Source: Hemicentrotus pulcherrimus (lineage: Eukaryota > Echinodermata > Echinoidea > Camarodonta > Strongylocentrotidae). Taken from it: a DNA stretch of 64,000 nucleotides. The translations under genes were made by a program, and so were the position numbers. Location of the stretch: assembly GCA_003118195.1 (NCBI GenBank), contig BEXV01000155.1, positions 68,025 through 132,024 of the forward strand, read 5' to 3'. Within the stretch, counting starts at the first letter, position 1; every line of letters starts with the position of its first letter. This document shows positions 9,701-23,516 of the stretch, piece after piece. The notes under the pieces were generated by a model that saw only the letters and a program-made list of their open reading frames with translations, did not search any database and had not been told where the DNA came from.

Positions 9701-10609
9701 GATTGCTATTGTGCCTTTAGCTCACCTAGCTACACTGAAGCATGCAATGAAGAAGAAGTACAATAACAAAGCAGGGGTAAGACACTTTAGAAGTATTATT
9801 TCTACTTTCCGGGAACCTAGACATTAACAAAAGCACAGGAAAGCACAAAAGGAGTACGCTTTTTTGTATTTGGGTGGGGGTAAGGGATTATTGATTATTT
9901 TTTCCTCTTTATATGTCTGTAAGAAGCAAAGAAGATACATGTATCTTTACAAGTGAGAATTCATTGCACTTTTTAGTGCAACAAAAAAATTACAATGCAT
10001 TTCCATTGAAAGAATCCTTGTTTCATATATATTGGAGGTCAATGTTTACTAAAGTTTTATTACAGCATCGCTGCAGTAAATTGAATCCTGAACCCATGAA
10101 CAAGATTTTTTTATGTTTTGGTCTAATTCTGATAGTACATGTACATGCACACTGTGGTTAACCAAACTTATTACAGCCTGTGTTGTGCTTTTTTCTATCT
10201 TTTCTACAGAAACATGCTTCATGCACTTTAATATGTAGTTAAACATTTGATGATGTTCATTAAAAATCAAATTATTAAAGCTGATACAAATGTGTTATTT
10301 TGTGTATGGCAGCATATTAATCATGGTTATGTTGTTTGTTCATTTTATTGTTTTGTTTTGTTTTGCTTTTATTTGTTTCTTTGTTATTGCTGCTTTAATT
10401 GCTTTAATTTCTAAAGCTACATGTACATGTACAAGCTCATAGCTCCTCCAGTGGCACTGGAAATCCTCAAAAAAAAATTCACAAAGGATGATCACGGAAG
10501 ACAAACAAAACTGGATCAAAACCACAAGCTCTTGCTAAATAAGCTGAAGTTATTCCATGATATCCACATCAGTATGGATCCTGTGTACACAGTGAAACCT
10601 TATCTCAAC

Positions 10610-10634
10610 CATGGACCTAATTATTAGGTCCATG
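10610..10634. repeat. Perfect 12-bp palindrome
   Basis: CATGGACCTAAT, one T, then ATTAGGTCCATG. It is preceded by ACAGTGAAACCT (10589-10600), the same word that opens the MITE at 58462, so this may be a one-ended remnant of a related hairpin element. Confidence 0.6.
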
Positions 10635-12018
10635 TCTCAACAGATGTTCTAATTCTACCACAATCTGATGATGATTCCCAAAAATAGCAAATACAGAGAG
10701 ATAAGATAAAACAAAGATCAATCTTAATCAACAAGCAAATGAAGCTCTATTCCAATACACTGAAGTTGTGCAGCAAAAGTAAAATGCTTTCCCGTTTGAG
10801 ATTGCAATGCAAAGTTTCTGGATCTCGATCCTATTCCAATAAAATGATATTCATGATACACACAGGATATACATGTACATCCTTCAACGTAAGCTGTGTA
10901 AAATTATATATTCTTTTCTCTCCGTCTCTTCCAGCTACCAGGCTTTGTCCGTTCAACAACTGTGGTAAATTGACAAGATAATATTTGACACGGACAGGCT
11001 GCTAACAGATCCAAAACATCTGAAAAATGCCATGCAGCTGACCAGGGCGATAACACCGGCCAGCAGAAGATAGAAGGATGCTATCAAGCATGGAACGCAT
11101 CCCGTGGTATTGGTATCAGATGGATGCGGGGGAGATGGAGAAGAGCAAGTTGTGACAAGATAAGAGCAGGGGCATATCATGTCTGATGGAATATGATGGG
11201 AACTGTTTAAAGCTATTAAAGTGCATGTCAAAGTTATGATAATACACATCATGAAGCTGATATCAATTTGGGAACTTCCAGTACAATCAGTGCTAGTTCT
11301 GGGAGGGGGAGGGGAGGGGATTTTTTAAAGAGTAAGCCTTTAGGCCCACATGTTTATCAATAACTCGGAGGAATACAACGATATGCTGTAAAAGTAGAAA
11401 CTTATGGCCAATTAAAAAAATTGCAAAAATTCATCAAAGTAATTTGATCATTCCATGGCAGATACTTTTGCAAATCTGGACCACCAATGCAAAGTGCAGT
11501 TGAGGTTCTATATACAGAATATAGTTAAAGACTAGGGGTCATCAAGGATTATTAACTCCTTGATCATTGTGAGTGTTGTTTACATTTCCAGTCTCTCATA
11601 AACATGTAGGTCCAGGACTAAGATCATGAAGGAATGCAATAATCTACTGTCTGGACTTGGTCTATTACAGATGTATACCTGTCACATGCAATATAAAGAG
11701 CAGAGATGATCTCAACAGAAATCTTTCTTCTTAAACCGATGCCCCATCAGACTGCACGTGACATTTGCACACTGGCAATGACAGTATAGCTGTCATGCTA
11801 TGAGCAGCAATGATGATGATTGATGGGCGATGGGCGATGGGTAATAACTGGAAGAGGGGTGGTGATTGGTAGGCAAGATTCTTGGTATCTCTCGGTATCT
11901 TTTGGTATTATACTAGCAAACTCTACACTCTAAATGAAAACTTTGTAAGGTCTACATAAATGTTGCATCTTCATCAGCTGATAGACCAGTGATGATTGAT
12001 AGGTGATGCAGTTTTCAT

Positions 12019-12091
12019 GGAAGAGGAGGAGAGGAGGAGGAGGGAGAGGAGGAGGGGAGGAGGGGAGGGGAGGATGGGGAGGAGGGGAGGA
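12019..12091. repeat. GGA-rich purine tract
   Basis: GAGGAGGAGAGGAGGAGG-type homopurine run with many G doublets to quadruplets; no gene signal. Confidence 0.9.
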
Positions 12092-13938
12092 GGTGCAGGT
12101 GTAGCACCACTAGCATCTAACTTCCAACTTCATAACCACCAAGGAGATAAATAGAGGGGTGTGGCACCCCTTAGCATCTCCTTCTCATCCAGGCGGGGCA
12201 GTCCTGTCTGGTATCAGACTGGTAGAACACGAAACTAACACAAATGGAATGGCAGGAATGAGACCACATGGTTTAACCCACTGTGACCCACAGTAGGATG
12301 ATTAGACTCATCCACCAGAGGTTTTCTTAGACCACTATCTGTCTGTAAAAGAAAGACAAGTAGGCCTATTCATTTCACCATTGGCCCGACACCTTTGAGT
12401 CATCAAGACAAAAAGTCTCTATCAGAAATACCATTTAGTGAGTAGTGACTTGTAGAGCATAAAAACAGATAGTGGACAGATTAAAAGAAATTTATTTGTA
12501 TCCTAATTATTATATATACAAATAATTTTAGATGAATATGTAAACAAACCTATTTTACTTGAAATATTTATGGTAAAGGCATCCAAAATAAATATGTGCT
12601 TCAATATTGGATAAATACATGTATCTGTTTATTTTATGTGTAAATTAAGACCTAGGTTACATAATCTTATTTTATTTTATCAACTCCACTCCAAGAAGAT
12701 TACAGCCTTAATATTTAATTTGTTTTTTTCTCATCTGTTTTGCTCTATTAAATAGCTTTTCTGCCAGAAAACATAGAGTATATGGATACCGAACATCTGA
12801 TCAAACATGTACATTGAAAGTCATACATACAATGCAAATAAGTCATCTGTTTATCTGAACATTTTTCCGACATATCATAGTCAAATTCCAAACAAATATA
12901 TCAGGCACATTCATCACACTAAGTCTAGTCAAAGCCTGCCATGATCCAAATACATTGCCTTACAGCCATCACGATGATCCTGACTGCCTGTGGTGGATTT
13001 CAGGGGGAACACCCCCTCTGTATATTAATGAAATGAGCACTCTAACAAATCTAACTGTATTCCTGTAGCCCCTTCAAATTGTAAACCCCCAAATGAACCT
13101 TTAATTATATATGATAAACTTTTTGTTGTTCCTTTCTTTCTTGGTTGTCATTTTGTCAGTTTTTAAAAAATATTTTGTATAGTTGTGCCCCTCCCCTTTT
13201 TAAAAGAATCATGCATCCTCCTAATTGCTAACTGAAATGATGAACTTTCCTCAGTTCACAGTAATGCGTGAGGGTATGCATGCAACAACCTCTAACAGCT
13301 CAGCGATGGACGGGGGAGGGAGCACTTCCACTACCGCAATGCCAGTCAATTGAATCACCGAGTTTTCATTTCTTATATATTTACAAGTCAGATCACTTTC
13401 TTGAGAACAACTCTGTCACTACAATTTTTCTTCTTCTTGTTGTTTTGTTGTTGGATCCATTAATGGCTGGTGGTGACAGTTTAATTTTTCCAAAGCAGAA
13501 AATATATACAAGAGAGATACATGAAAATGTATAAAGTAAAAGAAAATAAAGATAAAGACAAATAAACAGATAATTGAAATACAGCTTTTTCATGATTAGA
13601 TACATCCATATTCCTGTCCTTTGATTTAATAAATTCATATTTATATGCTGCAACGAATAATACCCTTCATTATTATTTATTTCTTAAATATTCATATATT
13701 AATTTAGAGTGTACAAATAAATTCAGTTTTTTGTATTAAGTCCCATGAATCAAATCAAACAAAACCCCTGGACTCTGGAATACTATCTACTGGAACAGAC
13801 ACCTGTTGCTTGTAAATACATGTACTGCATGCTAATGTTGAAATATACTTTGAAATGCACAATGAAATATGCAATATGCAACACCAGCAGATGGTAGTTT
13901 ATATTGATTGATTACCAGTTAAATATCAAAGTACAAGG

Positions 13939-13939
<1 letters not shown>

Positions 13940-13979
<40 letters not shown>
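13940..13979. repeat. (TA)n microsatellite
   Basis: Uninterrupted TA dinucleotide run of about 19 units. Confidence 0.95.
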
Positions 13980-13983
<4 letters not shown>

Positions 13984-14664
13984 TTTGTAAACACATATAA
14001 AACAATTGTGTGTTTCAATAGTATATGCATTCTGTGAATGTCTACACATGGTATTAGCCTTTGCACATTGAATTTGATAAGAAATATAGTTCATGACACA
14101 CACTGAAGTTTATAAATAAAAGGTGATAGAGAGTTAAGCTATTCCCAATTTAATCATTCAGGATATATTTGCAATAATCTATAAACTTCAGCTGTGCTTT
14201 GTTTTAAATGAGGATTGAATTCATTCAGGATGTCATATGAATTTCAACTTTGTATCAACTTTATATTGTATAACTTGAAAATTGAGAGAAGAAATATTTT
14301 CTTGTGCAATAAACTCTTGGTATATTTTGCAAACTTTGCCTGTGGTCTAGATTTATTCTGAGGTTTAAACCCAAATTGAGAGATAGCCATTATAAGGTAC
14401 ATCTACTTCTCTCTAATTCAATTTTCTCCCTATAAATAAATCCTGCCCACAAATGACAAGTTGTGGGCAAGGAAATTGAGCTGTCATTATAGATGTGCTA
14501 ATTTTATTTCAAAAGTCTGAGTGGAACCTGCTATTTTAGGCACAATCTGAAGGACAAGAGCCAGTTGACATGTTCTGATTGCCTCAAGTACTATCTTCTA
14601 TGTTGTATGTGTTATATTGAAAATGAAAATGTGTGTCATGCAAAAGTATGATTAGATAAGGAAT

Positions 14665-15050
14665 ACAAGTTCCTCTTTGAATTAGGTCATGGTATTTTCA
14701 TTTGCATTAAATAACAAGGAAGTCTAAAATATTAAATGATAACAAGTATTATCATCATAAATCACCCATGAAATCAGACAATTAAGATAGATAGATGTGT
14801 CTCCCACACAACAAGTATATTGTGTTTGAATTAAATCATGATATTTCCAGGAGAAAAAAAAAGATTTACTAGTCTGATGATAACATTATTACCTATTGGT
14901 ATGTGTCAATCATTAGAGTCAGGAATTTGCAACAACAAAAATATGTATTTCTACATCTAAACAGATGTAGGTCTGTCCTGTTTAAATTAGGTCATGATAT
15001 TTTCAATAAATAAAAGTAAGTCGTAACAGAAATAACAATACAATGATCAT
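14665..15050. repeat. Diverged tandem repeat, unit about 155 bp
   Basis: The word AATTAGGTCATGGTATTTTC near 14682 recurs as AATTAAATCATGATATTTCC near 14830 and AATTAGGTCATGATATTTTC near 14984. Confidence 0.55.
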
Positions 15051-17510
15051 CATTATGTTGTGTCAGCCCCTGATAAACACTGAGAAGTGCTTGAATGACT
15101 ATGAATCAATTTATTCACACACAAACATGAGGATGCATGTGCAAAATCTTATTTTCAATCAAAACAACATCTTTCTCAAGGTGTATGTTAGCAAATATTT
15201 ATCAAAGATATCTGTAACAATTGCTGCAGGGCTTGTTGTACATTCCATAGAAAAAGAAAGAGAGGACATGAATGAAAGTGAGAAGTAATATATTATTACA
15301 GGAATAATGTTGATGTGACAATAAGCAAGGTGTGCCTACTCAACACATGGAAATGTCAAAATGACAGGAGAATAACTCATGTTTCTTTTATGCAAAACTG
15401 AGGAAGTGTTTACATATGAATTCATAATGAACTCCTTGCTAGTCTCAAGTTTTTACACATTTTTCTTTCACTTTTTTACAGATCCAGTTGAAAGGGTTTT
15501 GAGTGAAAGTGTACAATACTTACACATCGGGTACGTGTATGTTTGTGAATTTTAAAGCCAACATAAATTTAGTACTATTACTCCTAACTAACCCTGCTTT
15601 ATAAATCATGTAGCCCCCCAAAAGTAAAAACACAGGTCATTTGATTTGTGCTATAAAACACAGTTGACAGGTTTATTTTCCAAGGTTTTCTGAGTGGGGA
15701 AAAAAATATTTTAAAAAAGAAGAAAAGAAAAGGGAACAAAAGAACTTTAAAAACATCTACTTGGTTTGAAGGATGTTTGCTCTTAGCGACAGCATACTTC
15801 AGACTGAGATTGTTATTTGTGGCTCACTTTAAGCTACATCAAGGAAGCTTGATTAAGCAATCACTCACTGTGTATTTCCCAGTGTTTTTACAACCGATAT
15901 ATTCAAGAAAGCACTTTATAATACAACAAGGCTGTAGGTAAAATACCTGTCCAGAAACTATAGAAGAGCGGCCACAATTGATGTCTAGCCCTTTGAAATG
16001 TACAGGGTCAAATCTGTGATAAGTTGCACATAAATTGTTGAAGAGAGGCCCATTCCCTTGGTTTCTGGGCAATATCTTTAGACATCATGTACCAGGACCC
16101 TATCTGTTTCATTAAAAAGCTTGTTGTCAATAACAAGTTACAATAACTGTATAAGTTACTGAAATTGTGGCCTCTGACTGTCTGAAAGCCAATCTATCAC
16201 AAAATCTAATACATTTGTAATAGCATTTGTTATCATGAGACAGGACCCAGATATCATATTACATCTAGAAATTATTCAGGCAGCATGGACACGCTGGAAT
16301 ATCATTTCCAAGGTCAAACAAGATCAAAATGAAGTGACAATTGTAACTTGAAGCCAATCCATATCAGTATGTGCCATGCATACATTATGATGCACATGAG
16401 ACTGATCATTTACACTGATAAAACCAATCTAGGAATGTTCATGTTGACTGTAAGAATATGTATGTTGACTGTACTCACAGACCAGGCCAACAGTATAGTG
16501 CAATATTGATGATGCAAGCGAGGGGATACGTGTATGTATAGCAGGCTACCACTTTCTCATCACATGATTGCTTTGAAAGTGACAGATCACAAGGGAAATG
16601 AAATGGTACTAAAAAAAGAAAGCCAATAAAATATATAGAACATATACATGTACATGAAATCTGTTTGTAGTCAGAAAGGTTTTAACTTACATACAGCGTA
16701 AAGCCTTTATACCAATAACTACTAATATAATCATCATCTCAAAATGTCTCTCCTATTATACAATGACATCAAACTGTCTGAATACCTAGACTAACATCAG
16801 TCCTCATTCCATAGGGCTTGGTCCAAGGGCTTCCCACCTGTTGTGGCCTTGAACAGGGTCAAGTCTGTCCCACTGGGTCAGTCCATGGTCAGACCTTGGT
16901 CAGACTGACTGATGTCATAAATGGGTCATTTAAGGTCAGTTGTGACAGGTCATATACTCACAGTAATACACGCCATCAGCCAAAATAACAGTTTTTCAGC
17001 AAAACGGTACCATCATCAGTGCACTGATCTGATTAAAAAACGTATCACTCTCACAATGGATAATAGAATTAGGGACCGATACAATTTAAATTGTTTATGA
17101 ATGCCTAAGGCTAAATTTCTGTGGGATGTACAATTAGATTATATTTTGTTATATGAAAAATGCAAGAAATTTTCTGACCTGGTTTGTACAATAATTTTTG
17201 GATAGTCAAGGATTGTTTCTAAATATTAACAAGCATTTCACTGGATGCAGGAATAAATAACTTTCCATTAGACTGATTTTGAAAGATATCAATTTAAGTT
17301 CTGGAAAATAAAAGATCTTTGGCAGTTTGGAAAGTATAAAAGCTTAAAGATGAAGTTGAGTTCTAGTCATGCGATTGCATTGTGAAAGAAACGGTGTGGA
17401 ATCGACAAGAAAAGGTTGACCATCTAGCATATAAGAATTTGTGTGTATTGCAAGGTTCTGGAATCATCAAAATGATAAGAAATTTGGTAAAGTTACAAAC
17501 ACTGTACACA

Positions 17511-18499
17511 NNNNNNNNNNNNNNNNNNNNNNNNNNNNNNNNNNNNNNNNNNNNNNNNNNNNNNNNNNNNNNNNNNNNNNNNNNNNNNNNNNNNNNNNNN
17601 NNNNNNNNNNNNNNNNNNNNNNNNNNNNNNNNNNNNNNNNNNNNNNNNNNNNNNNNNNNNNNNNNNNNNNNNNNNNNNNNNNNNNNNNNNNNNNNNNNNN
17701 NNNNNNNNNNNNNNNNNNNNNNNNNNNNNNNNNNNNNNNNNNNNNNNNNNNNNNNNNNNNNNNNNNNNNNNNNNNNNNNNNNNNNNNNNNNNNNNNNNNN
17801 NNNNNNNNNNNNNNNNNNNNNNNNNNNNNNNNNNNNNNNNNNNNNNNNNNNNNNNNNNNNNNNNNNNNNNNNNNNNNNNNNNNNNNNNNNNNNNNNNNNN
17901 NNNNNNNNNNNNNNNNNNNNNNNNNNNNNNNNNNNNNNNNNNNNNNNNNNNNNNNNNNNNNNNNNNNNNNNNNNNNNNNNNNNNNNNNNNNNNNNNNNNN
18001 NNNNNNNNNNNNNNNNNNNNNNNNNNNNNNNNNNNNNNNNNNNNNNNNNNNNNNNNNNNNNNNNNNNNNNNNNNNNNNNNNNNNNNNNNNNNNNNNNNNN
18101 NNNNNNNNNNNNNNNNNNNNNNNNNNNNNNNNNNNNNNNNNNNNNNNNNNNNNNNNNNNNNNNNNNNNNNNNNNNNNNNNNNNNNNNNNNNNNNNNNNNN
18201 NNNNNNNNNNNNNNNNNNNNNNNNNNNNNNNNNNNNNNNNNNNNNNNNNNNNNNNNNNNNNNNNNNNNNNNNNNNNNNNNNNNNNNNNNNNNNNNNNNNN
18301 NNNNNNNNNNNNNNNNNNNNNNNNNNNNNNNNNNNNNNNNNNNNNNNNNNNNNNNNNNNNNNNNNNNNNNNNNNNNNNNNNNNNNNNNNNNNNNNNNNNN
18401 NNNNNNNNNNNNNNNNNNNNNNNNNNNNNNNNNNNNNNNNNNNNNNNNNNNNNNNNNNNNNNNNNNNNNNNNNNNNNNNNNNNNNNNNNNNNNNNNNNN
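17511..18499. other. Assembly gap (989 N)
   Basis: Unknown sequence inside the 40-kb intron. Long open frames spanning it are meaningless. Confidence 1.
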
Positions 18500-19611
18500 G
18501 CAAATTATACCTGACCTACGAAAACTAAGCCAGCCTCAACTTTTACCACACACCGAGGCTTCAGTATCAATTACATACAGGATATACATGTATTTCACTA
18601 GGTGTCTTTTCTTGAGCATCAGTGGGGAATTTCCTTTGCGATGAGATAATTCTGTTCTTTCCCTTCTTGTCTTCATGTGAAAATCTCATCCTATTTTCTA
18701 CCTTAAGTGGCAGAAAACAGTTTTATCAGAGAGGTAGGTAACACTAAAAATAAAACAAGAAATATTACTAATGTTGTTTGGGCTGTTGGTCTGAGTGGTC
18801 AAACAGGTGCAATCTTCATATGATGATAAACTACTATCTTATCTTGAAGGATGGAACTCAGCTAATGAGATTGAGGTGGTGGCATTTACAGAATATCATA
18901 CTCCTGCAACCTACGGTAACTAACTATATACATATAGCTTGAATTGTCTGATTTCTTTGTATTTTCTGAGTAAATGTATCATTATTTGCTCGCATGTTTT
19001 GTTTATCATTTATTCACCAATATCTGATGTCACAAATTTTACAATTAACAACCTCTTCCCATTTTATCAAAATTTATGCCATGAAGGATTTTTTAAATGC
19101 ACAACTCTGGGAAATGTTGAGAAAGTTGTCATATTTTAATACTTCTCCTTGCTAAACAGCTTTTGACAAAAAATACATATTATGCAAACTGGCTTTATCC
19201 TCTAGATTTACTCATACTATTAAAGTTGCAATTCTGCCCTTTGCTTCAAATGAAATCATCCAGGAACACTTTCATCGCTTCAATAAAGTCGCACCTTCTT
19301 TCAGGAAAACAAACATGATTTCATGTTTGCAAATCATCACACCATGAGTGAGGAATCAGACCCAATATTGATTTATGACAAAGATGATGATCATGATAAA
19401 TGGAACCAATTCATTTTAATCACACCCATGAGAAATGTCAACATTTAATAAGATGTATAACATTCATTTGCTTTATTTTCTGCATTAAGAATTGATGGAA
19501 AATGATAAGGTGGTTTACATGTAGGTTGGGCTTAATCGATGGTCGAGTGCCGAAAACGCAATCAAGCTTAGCTTATTTTCATTTTTCACCCTAACCACAT
19601 CTTCCCATGAA

Positions 19612-19612
<1 letters not shown>

Positions 19613-19649
<37 letters not shown>

Positions 19650-19657
19650 ATCTCTCT
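19613..19657. repeat. (TC)n microsatellite
   Basis: CT dinucleotide tract with small interruptions. Confidence 0.95.
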
Positions 19658-20587
19658 TTTTGGGGGCGTTTGATATCTGTTACTGAAGTATACGTTGGTT
19701 CATGTTTGTAATTCATCAACTATGAGTCACAAATATTGACTTCCAATATTTATCTTTGGAAGTGATAATAATCATGACAAAATAAACGTATTCATGTAAT
19801 TCACACTAATCGATGAGCCTATTCACAATCCAGAGAAAGAGCACTTTACCTTCCTATCACAAAGCTTCCACAAATACTGCTACTACATCAAGAAGACATA
19901 CCCAGGGGTAAGGGGGTATCTTAAAGGCATGTGCCTCGCCCAAGCAAAAATAAATTTATGTATAAGTAGCACATGTTCCATCAACATTTGACGCCTAGAA
20001 ATGTGATTGTCTTTTTTTTTACGGACAGAAATATGCTGATTGTAAATTTAGTTTCACAAATCTGTAATGCTTTTATAAAATGCTGTTAGAGTGGGGTTGG
20101 GGGAGGGGGGTCATTTATGTAAGATCAAACATACTGCATGAAATTGTAATATACCTGGCTTAATGGTGCAGTGAGTCACTTCATATCATAACATAAAGAC
20201 TATTAAATCAGTAGATAATAGCAATCATTTTCCTCTCTCCTGACATTACAAATGATTCCCTCCAGGACAATGGCCACATTACAAGAGCTTCAGCCACGAT
20301 TTATGTGACTGTTATTACCATGGTGTCCTAATGGCTACAACTTATTGTCATGATTATCCTTTGTTATCAGACATTTTTGAGCAAAATGGAGGAAAAATTG
20401 ATTACACCCTTGAAGGATCAACCTAATGTAGCAGAGATTTCATTGTTAGATTTTTGAAACTTCAATTTGAATGGATACTATCGAGACACAATAACCAGGA
20501 AAAAAACTGGGAAATGGGCTCCATTCACATGAATGATTTACAATGTGGAGAATATAAATTAAACTCTTTCTTCATTGCATCATGAAT

Positions 20588-20666
20588 TAACCCACTGACT
20601 GCTAAATTTTCTCTGTCCTATAGACTTAATACAAGATCCATCCGGTCCCAGTAGTCAATGTGTTGA
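20588..20666. repeat. TTAACCC-type short element, copy B
   Basis: TTAACCCACTGACTGCTAAA ... CCTATAGACTTAATAC ... GTCAATGTGTTGAA. The interior follows copy A (CCCATAGGCTTTATAC). The right end is degraded. Confidence 0.55.
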
Positions 20667-21489
20667 ACATGCACTAGTGGACTGACAGCTTATCATAGAA
20701 GATCCAACAAAATCTCTATCTTATGAACCCAATCTTTTATAACAATCTGCATACATACAGCCCATGAAATTGTTGAATCCCAGATCGTGAGAAAGTCTTA
20801 TTTTTTGTGCCACAAATAGCTTTATCCCACAAAATACTCCACTCCATAGAGACATACGTGCAAGTATGCCTATGTGTTGTGCGCTATACAGCAAAAATAG
20901 TAATTATTATAATTATTATGACATCTCTATGGCATGAGCAGTGAGCACCAGAGGGCAAACTGAGTACACAAAGCTTGAATTGTAAATGTTAGACTGGTTT
21001 GCGTGTTTCACATTGAAAAGAACCAGACATGAAAAGATGCCAAACTTTTCATAAAAATGTAGCTTGACAGGTAAGATTTATGAGCTGCATGTGTAGCACA
21101 GCTATGGGCAGCATAATAATAACATCTATACACCAATATACATGTACATGTTTTTTATCATGTCTCAAAAACTTGAGATCTTTAATAAGTTTTTCTATCT
21201 TCTTTTTATACATTTTCCCTTTTATGGTTGTTCTTTTTATTGATGATTTGTTTATAGGCTGGCCCTATTAAAAGTGCAGAAATATATAGTTACAAAAGGC
21301 AAACATGAATAATTCAATAACATAGATACTGGAGTTTGTTCATTTAACAACAACAAAAAAAGAAGAATAAAATGTAGCAAATCAGTCATTGAATAATAAA
21401 TTTGGCATACATGTTTATTTGATGTTTAGTTTGTTTTACTGCCCATATTTGAGGGTTTAGTATCTGAGTGGGTTGTGAAAGATATGAAT

Positions 21490-21810
21490 TTACAAGCAGA
21501 GCAACCAATCTTCTGCTGAATAAACAAAGATACCTAGGTATCATAATATAAATGCCTTTTGTACAAATAAACAGGTATATTTCAGGTTTACTTCCCTTTT
21601 GTTGTATATGCATGTAATCTGCAGGGGTTGAGAAAGGTGTCACTTTATCATAAATACATGAAGATCTCCACACGAAAGAGCAACCAGTCTGTTGCCAAAT
21701 CATGTAACAATGGTACAAATTTATCATGATATGAATGCATTCCATATAATTCATGTTTACTTCTCTTATTTTGTGTATAACCAGCAAGGGTTATGGAAGA
21801 GGTTACATGA
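21490..21810. repeat. Diverged tandem repeat, unit about 182 bp
   Basis: AGAGCAACCAATCTTCTGCT near 21498 recurs as AGAGCAACCAGTCTGTTGCC near 21678, followed in both by GTTTACTTC and a GGGTT-containing segment. Confidence 0.55.
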
Positions 21811-21834
21811 ATAGATATAGACAATTACAAAAGA

Positions 21835-21854
21835 GCGAGAGAGAGAGCAAGAGA

Positions 21855-21887
<33 letters not shown>

Positions 21888-21980
21888 GGGAGAGAGAGGG
21901 GGGAGAGAGAGAGAAAAACAGAAAGTGAGAAAGAGAAAGAGAGAGAGAGAGAGAGGGGGGAGAGAGAGAGAGAGAGAGAG
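21835..21980. repeat. GA-rich microsatellite
   Basis: Interrupted (GA)n tract leading into the 75-bp duplication at 21981. Confidence 0.95.
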
Positions 21981-22149
21981 CATGAACCCGGCCAACCCAA
22001 CGAATGGAAAACTATTTTAATGAGGTACATGTACATTCACATTACTGTTTACCAAGAGAGAGAGAGAGAGAGAGCATGAACCCGGCCAACCCAACGAATG
22101 GAAAACTATTTTAATGAGGTACATGTACATTCACATTACTGTTTACCAA
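21981..22149. repeat. Identical 75-bp direct duplication beside a GA tract
   Basis: 21981-22055 and 22075-22149 are identical (CATGAACCCGGCCAACCCAA ... ATTACTGTTTACCAA), separated by a short (GA)n run, giving a 94-bp period. Identity implies a very recent event or an assembly artefact seeded by the GA repeat. Confidence 0.9.
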
Positions 22150-23205
22150 ATAGCCTATAAAGACCATCCTGACAGAGATTGATAATCACTAATAATCTGC
22201 TAATGGTTGACAAGACATGAAAAGATGGATGAATTCATATTTTCACAGGTGGAAAATATGAGGATTATATATCTCCCCCACGTCCTTCTCCATACAAATT
22301 ATTGTATTCATAGCTATTCAAAAAGTCAGTGTATATACTCCAAGTAATGGTGTGGGGACACCTTCTAAATACATGTACTGAAAACACTAACAGGCAGGTA
22401 TGACATGACCAGTTTTGTTGTGACCCTATCAGTCAGGGAAGTATGAAGAAACAATTATAATAATGGAATTTAAAACTGTATGACCTACATGATCTAAATT
22501 ATTAAATGCACATGATGACATACTGTCTGTTGCGAATCCGTTTAATACCTTGTATTTTTAACCCAGACTGAATGCCTCTTTGTCTCTTCAAAGATAATAA
22601 GTTAAGATTTAATCAGCCTTTATGATTATATAATGGTGTCATTCAATAATTACAAATCAGTCTAGATCCATGCGAGCTTAAAATTCTATTCTCTTTGAAT
22701 AGTTCAGACCATTACTTTAAATTTACCTCAAATTCAATAACATATACCTACATAGATCCAGTTGAACATGTACCTGAAGCGCAACTCATGTAAGTACGTA
22801 CAAAGCTATCTGTACTTAACACATGTTCATTAATGTATTGGCTTTTAGGTTGTAAACATTTCTATGGCCGCAGAACTTGAAACTCCTTTTCTTTTACAGG
22901 AAGTTCTCGATTATCACATTAGGAAAAGGAAACCGAATGTCTCTCAATAGAGAGATCTTCTGTTCATTCAATATTGATGTATTATTTCCCTTGGATTGAG
23001 GGATCATATTTATTTCATTCATTCATGGATTTATTCAAAGGTAAATATTATATTTGCTAGGTAGTGTGCATTCATAAAACAAACCATTTCAGCAGTTTGC
23101 ATACGATATACATTCACTACTTTGCTACACAACAATTTACATTTAATCTATGTTTTCAATGTCCCAAATGTTAGGCAAATGCTAAAATTCCTTCCAAATA
23201 GTCCA

Positions 23206-23516
23206 GGGGAGTGTTTCACAAAGATCCTAAGTTGAACTTATCTGTGAGTTGGACTTAAAAGTTATGGAAAGCCATTAGCATCCTTGAATTTTTTGGTGAA
23301 AGTTATTTTAAAAGGCATAAAATGTGGATTAAAATCATTCATATTTTCTATTATCATGGGAAATTTCATGTTTTTGATGTGGAATTTATGAAAAGTCTGA
23401 AATACTAGAATTTTCATTTGTGAATATATATTATTTTAAGGGTACAAATGGCTCTCCATAATATTTAAGTCCAACTTAGAGATAAGTTTGACTTGGGATC
23501 TTTGTGAAACACCCCC
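23206..23516. repeat. MITE with long terminal inverted repeats, copy 2
   Basis: About 311 bp, same ends as 479-791. Its interior matches the reverse complement of copy 1 (for example TTTCTATTATCATGGGA read in this copy). It lies in the 40-kb intron. Divergence between copies is visible but modest. Confidence 0.85.

Larger units (their letters stand above)
8088..17510 (-). other. 40-kb intron, segment 1 (also 5' flank of the membrane-anchor exon)
   Basis: 8088-9100 should hold the promoter/5' leader of the membrane-anchor isoform; no TATA or CpG island is evident. 9110-9700 is an unusual CpG-rich patch. 10953-11252 has a hydrophobic minus-strand frame without a good donor. The rest is A+T-rich with the repeats listed separately. 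Confidence 0.7.

Noticed and set aside
17382..18644. 420-codon and other long frames across the N gap
   Set aside because: They are open only because N codons contain no stops.
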